From Microbacterium excoecariae (GTDB lineage: Bacteria; Actinomycetota; Actinomycetes; Actinomycetales; Microbacteriaceae): a stretch of DNA of 64,000 nucleotides. The notes under the pieces are model-generated. The model was given only the letters and a program-made list of their open reading frames with translations. It did not search any database and was not told the origin of the DNA. Position numbers and translations under genes: made by a program. Below, piece after piece: positions 1 through 8,301 of this stretch. Numbering within the stretch: the stretch's first letter is position 1; each line of letters opens with the position of its first letter. Location of the stretch: NCBI RefSeq assembly GCF_011326725.1, contig NZ_JAANCO010000001.1:2331115-2395114 (forward strand), read 5' to 3'.

Positions 1-1337
1 TTGCCGGGCAGGTCCTCCAGCTGCGCGATGGCGTCGGCGGCGACCTCCTCCGGCAGCGTGCCGCGGACCTGGCCCACGTGCAGGGCCAGCAGGTACAGCG
101 CCGTGATCTGCGCGACGAACGCCTTCGTCGACGCGACGGCGACCTCGGGGCCGGCGTGCGTGTAGACGATCGCGTCGGACTCGCGCGGGATCGTCGCGCC
201 CTGGGTGTTGCAGATCGAGAGGGTCTTCGCGCCGAGGCGCGCGGCCTCCTTGACGGCCATCAGCGTGTCCATCGTCTCGCCGGACTGACTGATGGACACG
301 ACGAGGGTGCGGTCCGAGACGATCGGATCGCGATACCGGAACTCGTGCGCGAGCTCGACGTCGACGGGGACGCGGGCCCACTGCTCGATCGCGTACTTGC
401 CGACGAGGCCCGAGTAGTAGGCCGTGCCGCAGGCGAGGATCACGACGCGGTCGATGTCGGTGAACAACGCGTCGAGGCCGTCGAGCTCGGGGATCGTGAT
501 GCGGCCGTCGTGGATCCGCCCGCGCACCGTGTTGGCGACGGCCTCGGGCTCCTCCGAGACCTCCTTCGCCATGAAGCTCGACCAGCCGCCCTTGTCGGCC
601 GCCGCCGCGTCCCACGACACCTCGAAGGGCGTCGCCTCGACGGGGGCACCCGCGAAGTCGGTGATCGTGACGCTGTCGGGCGTGATCGCGACGATCTGGT
701 CCTGCCCGATCGCGAGCGCGCTGCGGGTGTGCTCGACGAACGCGGCGACGTCGGATCCGAGGAAGTTCTCGCCCTCGCCCAGCCCGATCACGAGCGGCGA
801 GTTGCGGCGCGCGCCGACGACGAGCCCCGGGTGGTCCTCGTGCATCGCGAGCAGCGTGAAGGCGCCCTCGAGGCGGGTCACGACGGCGCGGAAGGCGGCC
901 TCGAGGTCGCCCGTGCGGCGGTATTCGCGGCCGATGAGCGCGGCCGCGACCTCGGTGTCGGTCTCGCTGCGGAAGACGACGCCCTCCGTCTCCAGCTCGG
1001 CGCGCAGGGCGCCGAAGTTCTCGATGATGCCGTTGTGGATGACGGCCAGGCGGTCGTCGTCGGCGAGGTGCGGGTGCGCGTTCTCGTCGGTCGGGCCGCC
1101 ATGCGTCGCCCAGCGGGTGTGGCCGATGCCGGTCGTGCCGGCCGCGAGCGGCGCGTCGGCGAGGGAGTCGCGTAGCCGCGCGAGCTTGCCGGCGCGCTTG
1201 CGCATCCCCAGGTGGCCCTCGCCGTCCACGACGGCGATGCCGGCGGAGTCATACCCGCGGTACTCGAGGCGGGCGAGGCCCGAGATGAGGATGTCCTGGC
1301 TCGGACGGGGACCCACGTATCCGACGATTCCACACAT
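1..1337 (-). CDS. glmS: Glutamine--fructose-6-phosphate aminotransferase, 3' end outside window
   Basis: Makes glucosamine-6-phosphate from fructose-6-phosphate and glutamine, the first step of UDP-GlcNAc and hence peptidoglycan synthesis, in the cytoplasm. The protein begins MCGIVGYVG, so the nucleophile Cys2 of the class II glutaminase is exposed after Met removal. RGYDSAG and GHTRWATHGGPT of the glutaminase domain follow, then a first SIS domain with SISQSGETMDT. About 445 of the usual 610-620 residues are present; the second SIS domain lies beyond base 1. It sits 59 bases downstream of coaA on the same strand and may be co-transcribed. Identification is firm. Confidence 0.97.
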   Translation of the reverse strand, partial: MCGIVGYVGPRPSQDILISGLARLEYRGYDSAGIAVVDGEGHLGMRKRAGKLARLRDSLADAPLAAGTTGIGHTRWATHGGPTDENAHPHLADDDRLAVIHNGIIENFGALRAELETEGVVFRSETDTEVAAALIGREYRRTGDLEAAFRAVVTRLEGAFTLLAMHEDHPGLVVGARRNSPLVIGLGEGENFLGSDVAAFVEHTRSALAIGQDQIVAITPDSVTITDFAGAPVEATPFEVSWDAAAADKGGWSSFMAKEVSEEPEAVANTVRGRIHDGRITIPELDGLDALFTDIDRVVILACGTAYYSGLVGKYAIEQWARVPVDVELAHEFRYRDPIVSDRTLVVSISQSGETMDTLMAVKEAARLGAKTLSICNTQGATIPRESDAIVYTHAGPEVAVASTKAFVAQITALYLLALHVGQVRGTLPEEVAADAIAQLEDLPG

Positions 1338-1396
1338 GGGATTCATCGTAGGCGGGCACCCCTGACAATCCCGCCAGGAGCGCGCCGACGGATCCG

Positions 1397-2341
1397 TCAG
1401 AGCTTGCGCAGGAGCACGCGATCGACCGCGTGGTCGGCGCCCTTGCGCAACACGAGCGTGCCGCGGTGCTTCGTCGGCTCGACGTTCTCCACGAGGTTCG
1501 GCAGGTTGATGTCGTTCCAGATGCCCCGCGCCGTCTCGATCGCCTCGGCGTCGGAGAGGTGCTGGAAGACGTTGAAGTACGAGGCGGGGTTGCTGAACGC
1601 GCCCTCGCGCAGCGCGAGGAAGCGGTTCACGAACCACTGCTCGATGTGGCTCGTGTCGGCGTCGACGTAGATCGAGAAGTCGAACAGGTCGCTCACGGCG
1701 ACGTCGTTCGGCGAGGGCGGCGGCTGGAGCACGTTGAGGCCCTCGACGATGAGCACGTCCGGGCTGCGCACGACGACCGACGCGTCGGGCATGATGTCGT
1801 ACTTCATGTGCGAGTAGAACGGCGCCCGCACCTCGGCCTCGCCGGACTTCACGCGCGCGACGAAGTCGACGAGCGCGCGCCGGTCGTACGACTCGGGGAA
1901 GCCCTTGCGGCTCATGATCCCGCGCCGCTCGAGCTCGGCGTTCGGGTACAGGAATCCGTCGGTCGTAACGAGCTCGACGCGCGGGGTGTCCGACCAGCGG
2001 CTCATGAGCTCGCGCAAAAGGCGCGCGACGGTCGACTTGCCGACGGCGACGGATCCGCCCACGCCGACGACAAAGGGGATCCGCGGCTCGGCCTCGCCCA
2101 GGAAGTCGCCGACCTCGGATCCGATCTGCCGCACGCCCCGCGCCCACCCGCTGAGCAGGCGGCTGATCGGGAGGTAGACGTCGCGCACCTCCCCGACGTC
2201 GAGGCGGTCGCCGAGGCCGCGGATCTGCACGATCTCCTGCTCGGTGAGCGGCTGATCCATCCCGCGCGCGAGGCGCGCCCACTCCGCCCGCGGGATGTCG
2301 CGGTAGAGGGAGAGGCGCAGGGATCCGGGCGCAGGAGTCAT
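1397..2341 (-). CDS. coaA: Type I pantothenate kinase
   Basis: Phosphorylates pantothenate with ATP, the committed step of coenzyme A synthesis. The 314-residue product has the usual type I length. A P-loop GVGGSVAVGKST lies near residues 93-104, followed by TTDGFLYPN, the GFPESYD segment and the C-terminal substrate region (FVNRFLALREGAFSNP, then SYF). ATGs also occur at 2353 and 2350, but TATGAT spans 2354-2349 and lies 7 bases before the ATG at 2341, and no Shine-Dalgarno is visible, so I chose 2341 as a leaderless start. The gene is divergent from the ppx-like gene. Confidence 0.95.
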   Translation of the reverse strand: MTPAPGSLRLSLYRDIPRAEWARLARGMDQPLTEQEIVQIRGLGDRLDVGEVRDVYLPISRLLSGWARGVRQIGSEVGDFLGEAEPRIPFVVGVGGSVAVGKSTVARLLRELMSRWSDTPRVELVTTDGFLYPNAELERRGIMSRKGFPESYDRRALVDFVARVKSGEAEVRAPFYSHMKYDIMPDASVVVRSPDVLIVEGLNVLQPPPSPNDVAVSDLFDFSIYVDADTSHIEQWFVNRFLALREGAFSNPASYFNVFQHLSDAEAIETARGIWNDINLPNLVENVEPTKHRGTLVLRKGADHAVDRVLLRKL

Positions 2342-2348
2342 CCGCGAC

Positions 2349-2391
2349 ATCATACCGGCGGGCCGCCCGGCGCCCGGACCGCCGCTAGGGT
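2349..2391. promoter_or_regulatory. Compact divergent leaderless promoters of coaA and ppx-like gene
   Basis: On the minus strand TATGAT (2354-2349) precedes the coaA ATG by 7 bases; on the plus strand TAGGGT (2386-2391) precedes the ppx-like ATG by 7 bases. Neither start has a Shine-Dalgarno. TANNNT boxes this close to ATG are the known signature of leaderless transcription in Actinobacteria. Both promoters fit into the 57 bases between the two start codons. Confidence 0.6.
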
Positions 2392-2398
2392 GAGGCGC

Positions 2399-3328
2399 AT
2401 GCGTCTCGGGGTTCTCGATATCGGATCCAACACGGTCCACCTGCTCGTCGCCAACGCGCAGCCGGGCGGGCGCCCGCTCGCCGCGACGAGCGAGAAGTCG
2501 GTGCTGCGCCTCATGCGCTACATCGACGACCGCGGCGCCATCACCAAGGAGGGCACGAAGGCGATCGTCAAGGCCGTCCGCAAGGCCAAGAAGGTCGCCG
2601 AGAAGGAGGGCGTCGTCGAGCTGCTCGCGACCGCCACCTCGGCCGTGCGCGAGGCCGCGAACGGCGCCGAGGTGATCGCGCAGATCGAGGACGCGCTCGG
2701 CCAGAGCCTGCAGGTGCTCGGCGGATCCGACGAGGCGCGCTTCACCTTCCTCGCGGTGCGCCGGTGGTTCGGCTGGTCGGCGGGCCAGATCCTCATGTTC
2801 GACATCGGCGGCGGATCCCTCGAGGTCGCCGGCGGATCCGAGGAGTTGCCGCAGCTGGCCGAGTCCGTGCAGCTGGGCGCGGGCCGGATGACGATCGGAT
2901 ACCTCCCGAACGATCCGCCGGGCGACAAGGCGGTCGCCAAGCTCGCCGCGCACGCGGAGGAGGTGCTCGAGCCGCTCGCGAAGCGCTTCTCGCGCCTGCC
3001 CGCGCCGGACCACGTCGTCGGATCCTCCAAGACGATCCGCTCGCTCGCCAAGCTCGCCGGCTACAAGCGGCCCGGCTGGTCCGGCATCGAGCGCTGGATG
3101 CTGCCGCGCGCCGCGCTCGGCGCGTGGATCCCTGTCCTCTCGCGGATCCCCGCCGAGTCGCGGCAGGAACTGCCGGGCATCACGGCGGACCGCACGTTCC
3201 AGATCACGGCCGGCGCCGTCGTCCTGCACGAGGCGATGCGGGCGCTCGACGTGAAAGAGCTCGAGGTGAGCCCGTGGGCGCTGCGCGAGGGCGTGCTCCT
3301 GCGCTACATCGAGGACATGGGGTGGTAG
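2399..3328 (+). CDS. Ppx/GppA family exopolyphosphatase-like phosphatase (short form)
   Basis: Member of the ASKHA-fold Ppx/GppA family, which hydrolyses inorganic polyphosphate or pppGpp. The N-terminal phosphate motif LDIGSNTVHLL (about residues 5-15) and the central FDIGGGSLEVAGG are intact. At 309 residues it is the short actinobacterial form with only the two ASKHA subdomains and no C-terminal HD domain. It starts 57 bases from divergent coaA and is followed after 22 bases by the FGE gene. An upstream in-frame extension is open only because of high G+C; the ATG at 2399 with a TAGGGT box is preferred. Whether polyphosphate or guanosine pentaphosphate is the substrate cannot be read from sequence. 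Confidence 0.88.
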   Translation: MRLGVLDIGSNTVHLLVANAQPGGRPLAATSEKSVLRLMRYIDDRGAITKEGTKAIVKAVRKAKKVAEKEGVVELLATATSAVREAANGAEVIAQIEDALGQSLQVLGGSDEARFTFLAVRRWFGWSAGQILMFDIGGGSLEVAGGSEELPQLAESVQLGAGRMTIGYLPNDPPGDKAVAKLAAHAEEVLEPLAKRFSRLPAPDHVVGSSKTIRSLAKLAGYKRPGWSGIERWMLPRAALGAWIPVLSRIPAESRQELPGITADRTFQITAGAVVLHEAMRALDVKELEVSPWALREGVLLRYIEDMGW

Positions 3329-3338
3329 CCCCAGCCGG

Positions 3339-3344
3339 TACGGT
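3339..3344 (+). promoter_or_regulatory. Leaderless-type -10 box (TACGGT) of the FGE gene
   Basis: TACGGT lies 6 bases before the ATG at 3351 and no Shine-Dalgarno is present. It is the third such TANNNT-N6/7-ATG arrangement in 1 kb, which strengthens the leaderless reading and suggests that the FGE gene has its own transcript although it starts only 22 bases after the preceding stop codon. Confidence 0.5.
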
Positions 3345-3350
3345 GGTCGA

Positions 3351-4331
3351 ATGACCAACGCCACCGACGCCGCCGGGTGCGGTTGCGGGTGCGGGATGCC
3401 AGGACGCGCGCAGTTCGTGCCGCTCGAATCCGCCCTCTCTCGCCCCGATGTCCCGACCGCCGCGGCCGCGCACGGCATCGAGCAGGCGCGGATCCCCGCG
3501 GGCCGGTTCGCGATGGGCGACAGCTCGGGCGACCGCAACCCCGCCGACGGCGAGACGCCCGTGCACGAGGTCGCGCTGAGCGCATTCGAGATCGACGCGA
3601 CGAGCGTGACGAACGAGGCGTTCGCGCGCTTCGTCGACGCGACCGGCTACGTCACGGAGGCCGAGTCGTTCGGGTTCTCGGCGGTGTTCCACCTCGCGGT
3701 GGACGCCCCCGACGGCGACATCATCGGCCAGGCCCCGGGCACCCCGTGGTGGTACGGCGTCAAGGGCGCCGACTGGCGCCGCCCGCACGGCCGGAACTCG
3801 GGCATCGACGACCGCGCGGACCACCCCGTCGTGCACGTGAGCTGGAACGACGCGCAGGCGTACTGCGCCTGGGCCGGGCGGCGCCTGCCGACGGAGGCCG
3901 AGTGGGAGTACGCGGCGCGCGGCGGCCTGGAGTCGGCGAAGTTCCCGTGGGGCGACGAGCCCGTCGACGACGGCGGCTGGCGGGCCAACATCTGGCAGGG
4001 CGTATTCCCCACGCAGAATACGCTCGAGGACGGCTTCCTCACGACGGCGCCCGTGCGCTCCTTCGCGCCCAACGGATACGGCCTCTGGCAGCCGATCGGG
4101 AACGTGTGGGAGTGGTGCCAGGACTTCTTCGATCCCGGCTACTACCGCCGCTCCCCCGCCGCGGATCCCGCGGGCCCCGAGACGGGCGCCTCCCGGATCC
4201 TGCGCGGCGGCAGCTATCTCTGCCACGACTCGTACTGCAACCGGTACCGCAACTCGGCGCGGTCACAGAACACCCCGGACTCCTCGATGGGCAACGCCGG
4301 CTTCCGCACGGTGGCGGGGGTGGCCTCGTGA
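3351..4331 (+). CDS. Formylglycine-generating enzyme (aerobic, copper-dependent)
   Basis: Oxidises a cysteine in a CxPxR motif of sulfatases to formylglycine using O2. The 326-residue product matches genuine actinobacterial FGE along its length: GETPVHEV, TGYVTEAESFG, AVFHL, WWYGVKGADWRRPHG, HPVVHVSWNDA, RLPTEAEWEYAARGG, GNVWEWCQDFF. The copper/active-site pair is present as Cys291 and Cys296 in SYLCHDSYCNRY, so this is not one of the many FGE-fold relatives that lack the cysteines. The N-terminus carries an unusual GCGCGCG run. No sulfatase gene is in the window, so the client is elsewhere. The stop overlaps the next gene's GTG. Confidence 0.95.
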   Translation: MTNATDAAGCGCGCGMPGRAQFVPLESALSRPDVPTAAAAHGIEQARIPAGRFAMGDSSGDRNPADGETPVHEVALSAFEIDATSVTNEAFARFVDATGYVTEAESFGFSAVFHLAVDAPDGDIIGQAPGTPWWYGVKGADWRRPHGRNSGIDDRADHPVVHVSWNDAQAYCAWAGRRLPTEAEWEYAARGGLESAKFPWGDEPVDDGGWRANIWQGVFPTQNTLEDGFLTTAPVRSFAPNGYGLWQPIGNVWEWCQDFFDPGYYRRSPAADPAGPETGASRILRGGSYLCHDSYCNRYRNSARSQNTPDSSMGNAGFRTVAGVAS

Positions 4332-4687
4332 GCGAGAAGCGCTTCCCCCGGCGGGTGTACCGCGAGGGATCCGAGCCGGATCCGCGCTTCAGCCTCGCGA
4401 ACGAGCGCACGTTCCTCGCCTGGCTGCGCACCGCGCTGGCGATGTACGCGGGCGCCTTCGCCCTCGAGGCGCTGTCGCTGCCGGAGCCCGTCGCGTGGCG
4501 CTTCGCGGCGGCGGCGGTCTTCCTCATCCTCGGGACGGTCGCGGCCATTCAGGCGTGGATCGGGTGGGCGCAGACCGAGCGCTCGTTGCGGCGCGGCGAG
4601 CCGCTGCCCGGCCTCGCGGTCGGGGGCCTCATCGTCGTCGGCGTGGTGGTCGCCGTGGCCCTCGTCGCCATCGGCATCTTCGTCTGA
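4328..4687 (+). CDS. DUF202 (YidH-type) membrane protein 1
   Basis: Small integral membrane protein of 119 residues and unknown function. The family hallmark LANERTFLAWLRTALAMYAG covers about residues 23-42, followed by three predicted membrane segments. It starts with GTG at 4328, overlapping the FGE stop by four bases (GTGA), and its stop overlaps the next ATG by one base, so translation of the three genes is probably coupled. DUF202 proteins often occur as adjacent pairs, as here. A role with FGE, for example in membrane organisation or copper handling, is speculation. Confidence 0.85.
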   Translation: MSEKRFPRRVYREGSEPDPRFSLANERTFLAWLRTALAMYAGAFALEALSLPEPVAWRFAAAAVFLILGTVAAIQAWIGWAQTERSLRRGEPLPGLAVGGLIVVGVVVAVALVAIGIFV

Positions 4688-5022
4688 TGTCGGGCGGCGA
4701 GGTGTTCGACCCGGGCCTGCAGCCCGAGCGAACGCTCCTGGCCTGGCGCCGCACGTGCCTCGCCTTCGCGGTCGCGAGCCTCGTGGCCGCCCGCTTCACG
4801 CTGGACGAGTTCGGGATCCTGTCGATCTTCCTCGGGCTCGCGGGCGCCGGGCTCGCGGCCGGCGCGTACTTCGCGGCCGCGCACGGCTACCGCCGCGCCC
4901 ACGACGCCCTGCACTCCCGCGGCGAGGCCGGCACGAGCGGCGTCCCCGTCGCGCTCGGCTCCGCCGCCGCCCTCGCGGTCGGCGCCGCCTGCGCGGCGTT
5001 CGTGTTCTCCGGCGGGCTGTAG
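4687..5022 (+). CDS. DUF202 membrane protein 2
   Basis: Second DUF202 protein, 111 residues, with the same N-terminal signature in shorter form (LQPERTLLAWRRTCLAF) and three hydrophobic segments. The ATG at 4687 shares its A with the stop codon of the first DUF202 gene. The pair probably forms one complex. It is the last gene of the plus-strand unit and converges on glmM across the repeat array. Function is unknown. Confidence 0.82.
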   Translation: MSGGEVFDPGLQPERTLLAWRRTCLAFAVASLVAARFTLDEFGILSIFLGLAGAGLAAGAYFAAAHGYRRAHDALHSRGEAGTSGVPVALGSAAALAVGAACAAFVFSGGL

Positions 5023-5811
5023 GCGGTCGGGCGCGCGGCGTGGGGCGCGCGGCGCGCGGGTGCGGCGCGCGGGTGCGCGACCCGCGCGGGTGCATATGAG
5101 CGACCCGGGTGGGCGCGCGCCGGCCCAGATCGCGCAAACGCACCTTCGAGGGCGGCGTTCGCATGCATACGCGCGACCCGAGCGGATCCACGCCCCGCCA
5201 AATCGCACAAACGCACCTCCCCGACGGCCTTCAAGGTGCATACGCGCGACCTGAACGGATCCGTGCCCGCCCGCGTCGCGCACCTACATCTCCTGTCGGC
5301 GCACGCCACCGGCGCCCGCGGCCAGATCGCGCAAACGCACCTCCGAGACCGCCCTCAAGGTGCATACGCGCGACCTGAACGGATCCGCGCGCCAACAGAT
5401 CGCACAAACGCACCTTCGCGACCGCACGCTGCCGCCGTCCGTGCCCAGATCGCGCAAACGCACCTCCGCGACCGACTTGGACGTGCATACGCGCGACCCG
5501 AGCGGATCCGCGCCCGGCCCAAGTCGCGCAAATGCGCTGGCCTGGCCACCACCCGCGTGATTTGGGCGACCTGAGTGGATCCGTGCCCGCTCAAGTCGCG
5601 CAAACGCACCTCCGCGAGCGCCCGCAGCCGTCACCCGCGCCCAAATCGCGCAAACGCACCTCCGCGGCCACCGCCAGCGTGCATATGCGCGACCCGAGCG
5701 GATCCGCGCTCCGCCAGATCGCACAAACGCATCTTCGCGACCACCGGCAACGTGCAGACGCGCGACCCGAGCGGCCACCGCCCACATCGCGCGCGCTGTC
5801 GGGCGCCGCGC
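5023..5811. repeat. Array of an 18-base motif in alternating orientation between convergent genes
   Basis: This gene-free 789-base stretch is filled with diverged copies of GTGC-RTWY-GCGCGAYCTG. Forward copies start near 5090 (weak), 5164, 5236, 5360, 5483, 5557 (weak), 5679 and 5752, usually followed by GAACGGATCC or GAGCGGATCC. Inverted copies (read CAGATCGCGCAAACGCAC) start near 5126, 5200, 5273 (weak), 5323, 5396, 5446, 5520 (weak), 5592, 5642 and 5715. Neighbouring opposite copies can form imperfect 18-bp hairpins with loops of about 12-20 bases. The array ends at the stop of glmM and recalls enterobacterial BIMEs. Open frames here shift between units and look non-coding. Confidence 0.85.
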
Positions 5812-7173
5812 CTAGATACTGAGGCGGGCGCGGACGACGTCCGCGAGGCGCTCGCAGGCCGCAAGCGCGGTGTCGCTGTCGGCGGCCTCGACCATGACGC
5901 GAACGAGGGACTCGGTACCGGAGGGGCGCAGCAGCACGCGGCCGGTGTCGCCGAGCTCGGCCTCGACCGCGGCGACGGCGGCGCGGACGCCCTCGTCAGC
6001 GTGGGCGCGGGTCTTGTCGACGCCCGTGACGTTGATCATCGTCTGGGGCAGGATCGTCATCGTCGCCGCGAGCTCGGCGGCCGTCTTGCCGGTGCGCGCC
6101 ATCTCGCTCGCGAGCTGCAGGCCGGTGAGGAGGCCGTCGCCCGTCGTGGAGTGCGCGCCCATGATGACGTGGCCCGACTGCTCGCCGCCGAGGGTGAAGC
6201 CGTCGCGGTTCATGACCTCGAGCACGTAGCGGTCGCCGACGGCGGTCTGCACGACGCGGATCCCGCGCTCGGTCATGGCGCGGACGAGGCCGAGGTTGCT
6301 CATGACGGTGGCGACGAGGGTGTCCTGCGCGAGCTCGCCGCGCTCGTGAAGGCTGGCCGCGAGGATCGCCATGATCTGGTCGCCGTCGATCGTCTGGCCG
6401 TCGGCGTCGACGGCGAGGCAGCGGTCGGCGTCGCCATCGTGCGCGATGCCGAGGTCGGCGCCGTGCTCGCGGACGGCGCGGGCGAGGGGCCCGAGGTGGG
6501 TGGATCCGACGCCGTCGTTGATGTTCATGCCGTCGGGATCCGCGCCGATCACGGTCACGCGGGCGCCGGCGTCGGCGAAGAGCTGGGGAGAGACGCCCGA
6601 GGCGGCGCCGTTGGCGCAGTCGAGCACGACGTGGAGGCCGTCGAGGCGCGCGGGGATCGTGCCGAGGAGGTGGAGGAGGTAGCGATCCTCCGCGTCGGCG
6701 AAGCGCGCGATGCGGCCGACGTCGGCGCCGGTGGGGAGGAGGCGGTCGTCCTCCTCGAGGTAGCGCTCGATGCGCTCCTCGACCACGTCGGGCAGCTTGA
6801 CGCCGCCGCGCGCGAAGATCTTGATGCCGTTGTCGGGCGCCGGGTTGTGCGACGCCGAGATCATGATGCCGAAGTCGGCATCGAAATCGTTCACGAGGAA
6901 CGCGAGGGCGGGGGTGGGGATCACGCCGGCGTCGTACACGTCGACGCCGCTCGAGGCGAGGCCCGCGGACACGGCGGCGCCGAGGAACTCGCCGGAGATG
7001 CGCGGATCCCGCGCGATGACCGCCTTGGCGCGCCGACCCTCGGCGCGGCGCGCCTCGGCGGAACGCCCCTGGCCCAGGACGACAGCGGTCGCCTGGGCCA
7101 GGGAGAGGGCAAGGTCGGCGGTGAGGGTGCCATTGGCCAGCCCTCGGACTCCGTCCGTGCCGAAGAGACGCAT
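5812..7173 (-). CDS. glmM: Phosphoglucosamine mutase
   Basis: Interconverts glucosamine-6-phosphate and glucosamine-1-phosphate, the step after GlmS in UDP-GlcNAc synthesis. The 453-residue protein starts [11 protein letters not shown], has the phosphoserine loop [14 protein letters not shown] with catalytic Ser108, the Mg-binding DGDADRC loop, the sugar-binding GGEQSGH, and the phosphate-binding [14 protein letters not shown] near the C-terminus. Start is the ATG at 7173. It follows rpsI by 10 bases in the common actinobacterial order rplM-rpsI-glmM and its stop touches the repeat array. Confidence 0.97.
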   Translation of the reverse strand: MRLFGTDGVRGLANGTLTADLALSLAQATAVVLGQGRSAEARRAEGRRAKAVIARDPRISGEFLGAAVSAGLASSGVDVYDAGVIPTPALAFLVNDFDADFGIMISASHNPAPDNGIKIFARGGVKLPDVVEERIERYLEEDDRLLPTGADVGRIARFADAEDRYLLHLLGTIPARLDGLHVVLDCANGAASGVSPQLFADAGARVTVIGADPDGMNINDGVGSTHLGPLARAVREHGADLGIAHDGDADRCLAVDADGQTIDGDQIMAILAASLHERGELAQDTLVATVMSNLGLVRAMTERGIRVVQTAVGDRYVLEVMNRDGFTLGGEQSGHVIMGAHSTTGDGLLTGLQLASEMARTGKTAAELAATMTILPQTMINVTGVDKTRAHADEGVRAAVAAVEAELGDTGRVLLRPSGTESLVRVMVEAADSDTALAACERLADVVRARLSI

Positions 7174-7183
7174 CAGCGCTCGA

Positions 7184-7648
7184 TCAGCGCTTCGAGAACT
7201 GCGACGCCTTGCGGGCCTTCTTGAGACCGGCCTTCTTGCGCTCGATGACGCGAGCGTCGCGCGTGAGGAAGCCAGCCTTCTTGAGGGCGGGGCGGTTGTT
7301 CTCGCGGTCGATCTCGTTGAGCGCGCGCGAGATCGCGAGGCGGAGCGCACCGGCCTGGCCCGAGGGGCCGCCACCGTTGATGCGCGCCGTCACGTCGTAG
7401 GCGCCCGTGAGGCCGAGGAGCGTGAAGGGGTCGGTGATGAGCTGCTGGTGCAGCTTGTTCGGGAAGTACTCCTCGAGCGTGCGGCCGTTGACCGTGAAGG
7501 AGCCCGAACCCGGGTTGAGGCGCACGCGGGCGATGGCCTGCTTGCGGCGACCCACGGCGGCGCCGGGGACGCTGACGACGGGGCGGACGGCCTCGACCTG
7601 CTCGGCCTCGGCCGGGGTCTCGGTGGTGAAGTTCTGAACGTCAGTCAC
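7184..7648 (-). CDS. rpsI: 30S ribosomal protein S9
   Basis: Small-subunit protein S9 with the conserved core [41 protein letters not shown] and the C-terminal tail [12 protein letters not shown] that reaches the P-site tRNA. I start it at the GTG at 7648 (154 residues) because AAAAGGA lies about 10 bases upstream; earlier in-frame sequence is a shadow of rplM. The N-terminal extension of about 35 residues ([16 protein letters not shown]) is usual for Actinobacteria. It forms an operon with rplM, 25 bases upstream. Confidence 0.96.
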   Translation of the reverse strand: MTDVQNFTTETPAEAEQVEAVRPVVSVPGAAVGRRKQAIARVRLNPGSGSFTVNGRTLEEYFPNKLHQQLITDPFTLLGLTGAYDVTARINGGGPSGQAGALRLAISRALNEIDRENNRPALKKAGFLTRDARVIERKKAGLKKARKASQFSKR

Positions 7649-7673
7649 TGGATGATCCTTTTCGCCTCGGCGC

Positions 7674-8120
7674 TTACTGGGCGACCTGGTCGAGCGTGTG
7701 CGTCTTGGGCTGCTGCGCGGCGTGCGGGTGCGCACCACCGGCGTACACCTTCAGCTTCGTCGCCTGCTGGCGGCCGAGGGTGTTCTTGGGGAGCATGCCG
7801 CGAACGGCCTTCTCGACGGCGCGAACGGGGTTCTTCTCGAGAAGCTCCTCGTAGCTGACCGACTTGAGTCCGCCCGGGAAGCCCGAGTGGCGGTAGGCGC
7901 GCTTCTGCTGCGCCTTGTTGCCGGTCAGGACGACCTTGTCGGCGTTGACGATGACGACGAAGTCGCCCATGTCGACGTGGGGGGCGAAGGTGGCCTTGTG
8001 CTTGCCGCGCAGGAGCGCTGCGGCGTGCGAGGCGAGGCGACCGAGAACGACGTCGGTGGCGTCGATCACGAGCCACTCGCGCTGGGCGTCACCGGCCTTC
8101 GGGGTGTAAGTGCGCGTCAC
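7674..8120 (-). CDS. rplM: 50S ribosomal protein L13
   Basis: Large-subunit assembly protein L13, 148 residues. It shows the typical [50 protein letters not shown], and [14 protein letters not shown]. The GTG at 8120 is preferred; a modest AAGAAAG lies about 13 bases upstream and the residues [16 protein letters not shown] match the family start. It is the first gene of rplM-rpsI. The 181 bases upstream (8121-8301) must hold its promoter; a TAATCT box is visible on the minus strand near 8258 but no convincing -35, so I do not call it. Confidence 0.96.
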   Translation of the reverse strand: MTRTYTPKAGDAQREWLVIDATDVVLGRLASHAAALLRGKHKATFAPHVDMGDFVVIVNADKVVLTGNKAQQKRAYRHSGFPGGLKSVSYEELLEKNPVRAVEKAVRGMLPKNTLGRQQATKLKVYAGGAHPHAAQQPKTHTLDQVAQ

Positions 8121-8301
8121 GATAGTGCTGCTTTCTTGTCGAACGGAGGTGTTCGTGAATCCCGCTCCGGGGCGGTTGCCGGCGAGGCCGGACAACGCAG
8201 CCGGTGGAGGGCTCACGTTCGCGGTGGGCACACGCGTGCACACCAAAGGACAAGATTACACGATTGGATCCCGGCGCGCCATTCGGGGCCCGGGTGCTCC
8301 C

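Noticed and set aside
1430..2398. N-terminal extension of the ppx-like gene
   Set aside because: The frame is open by chance across antisense coaA. The family start MRLGVLDIGSNT lies at 2399 with a leaderless -10 box.
5023..5811. CRISPR array
   Set aside because: Copies alternate in orientation, spacing varies, units are diverged and the intervals are themselves repetitive. No cas gene is near.
5060..5864. Short open frames on both strands within the repeat array
   Set aside because: They restate the repeat in several frames and both strands and shift frame between units. No ribosome-binding site or frame-specific bias supports any of them.
8121..8301. Promoter or L13 leader structure before rplM
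   Set aside because: A TAATCT box is visible on the minus strand but there is no credible -35 or conserved leader fold that I can recognise.
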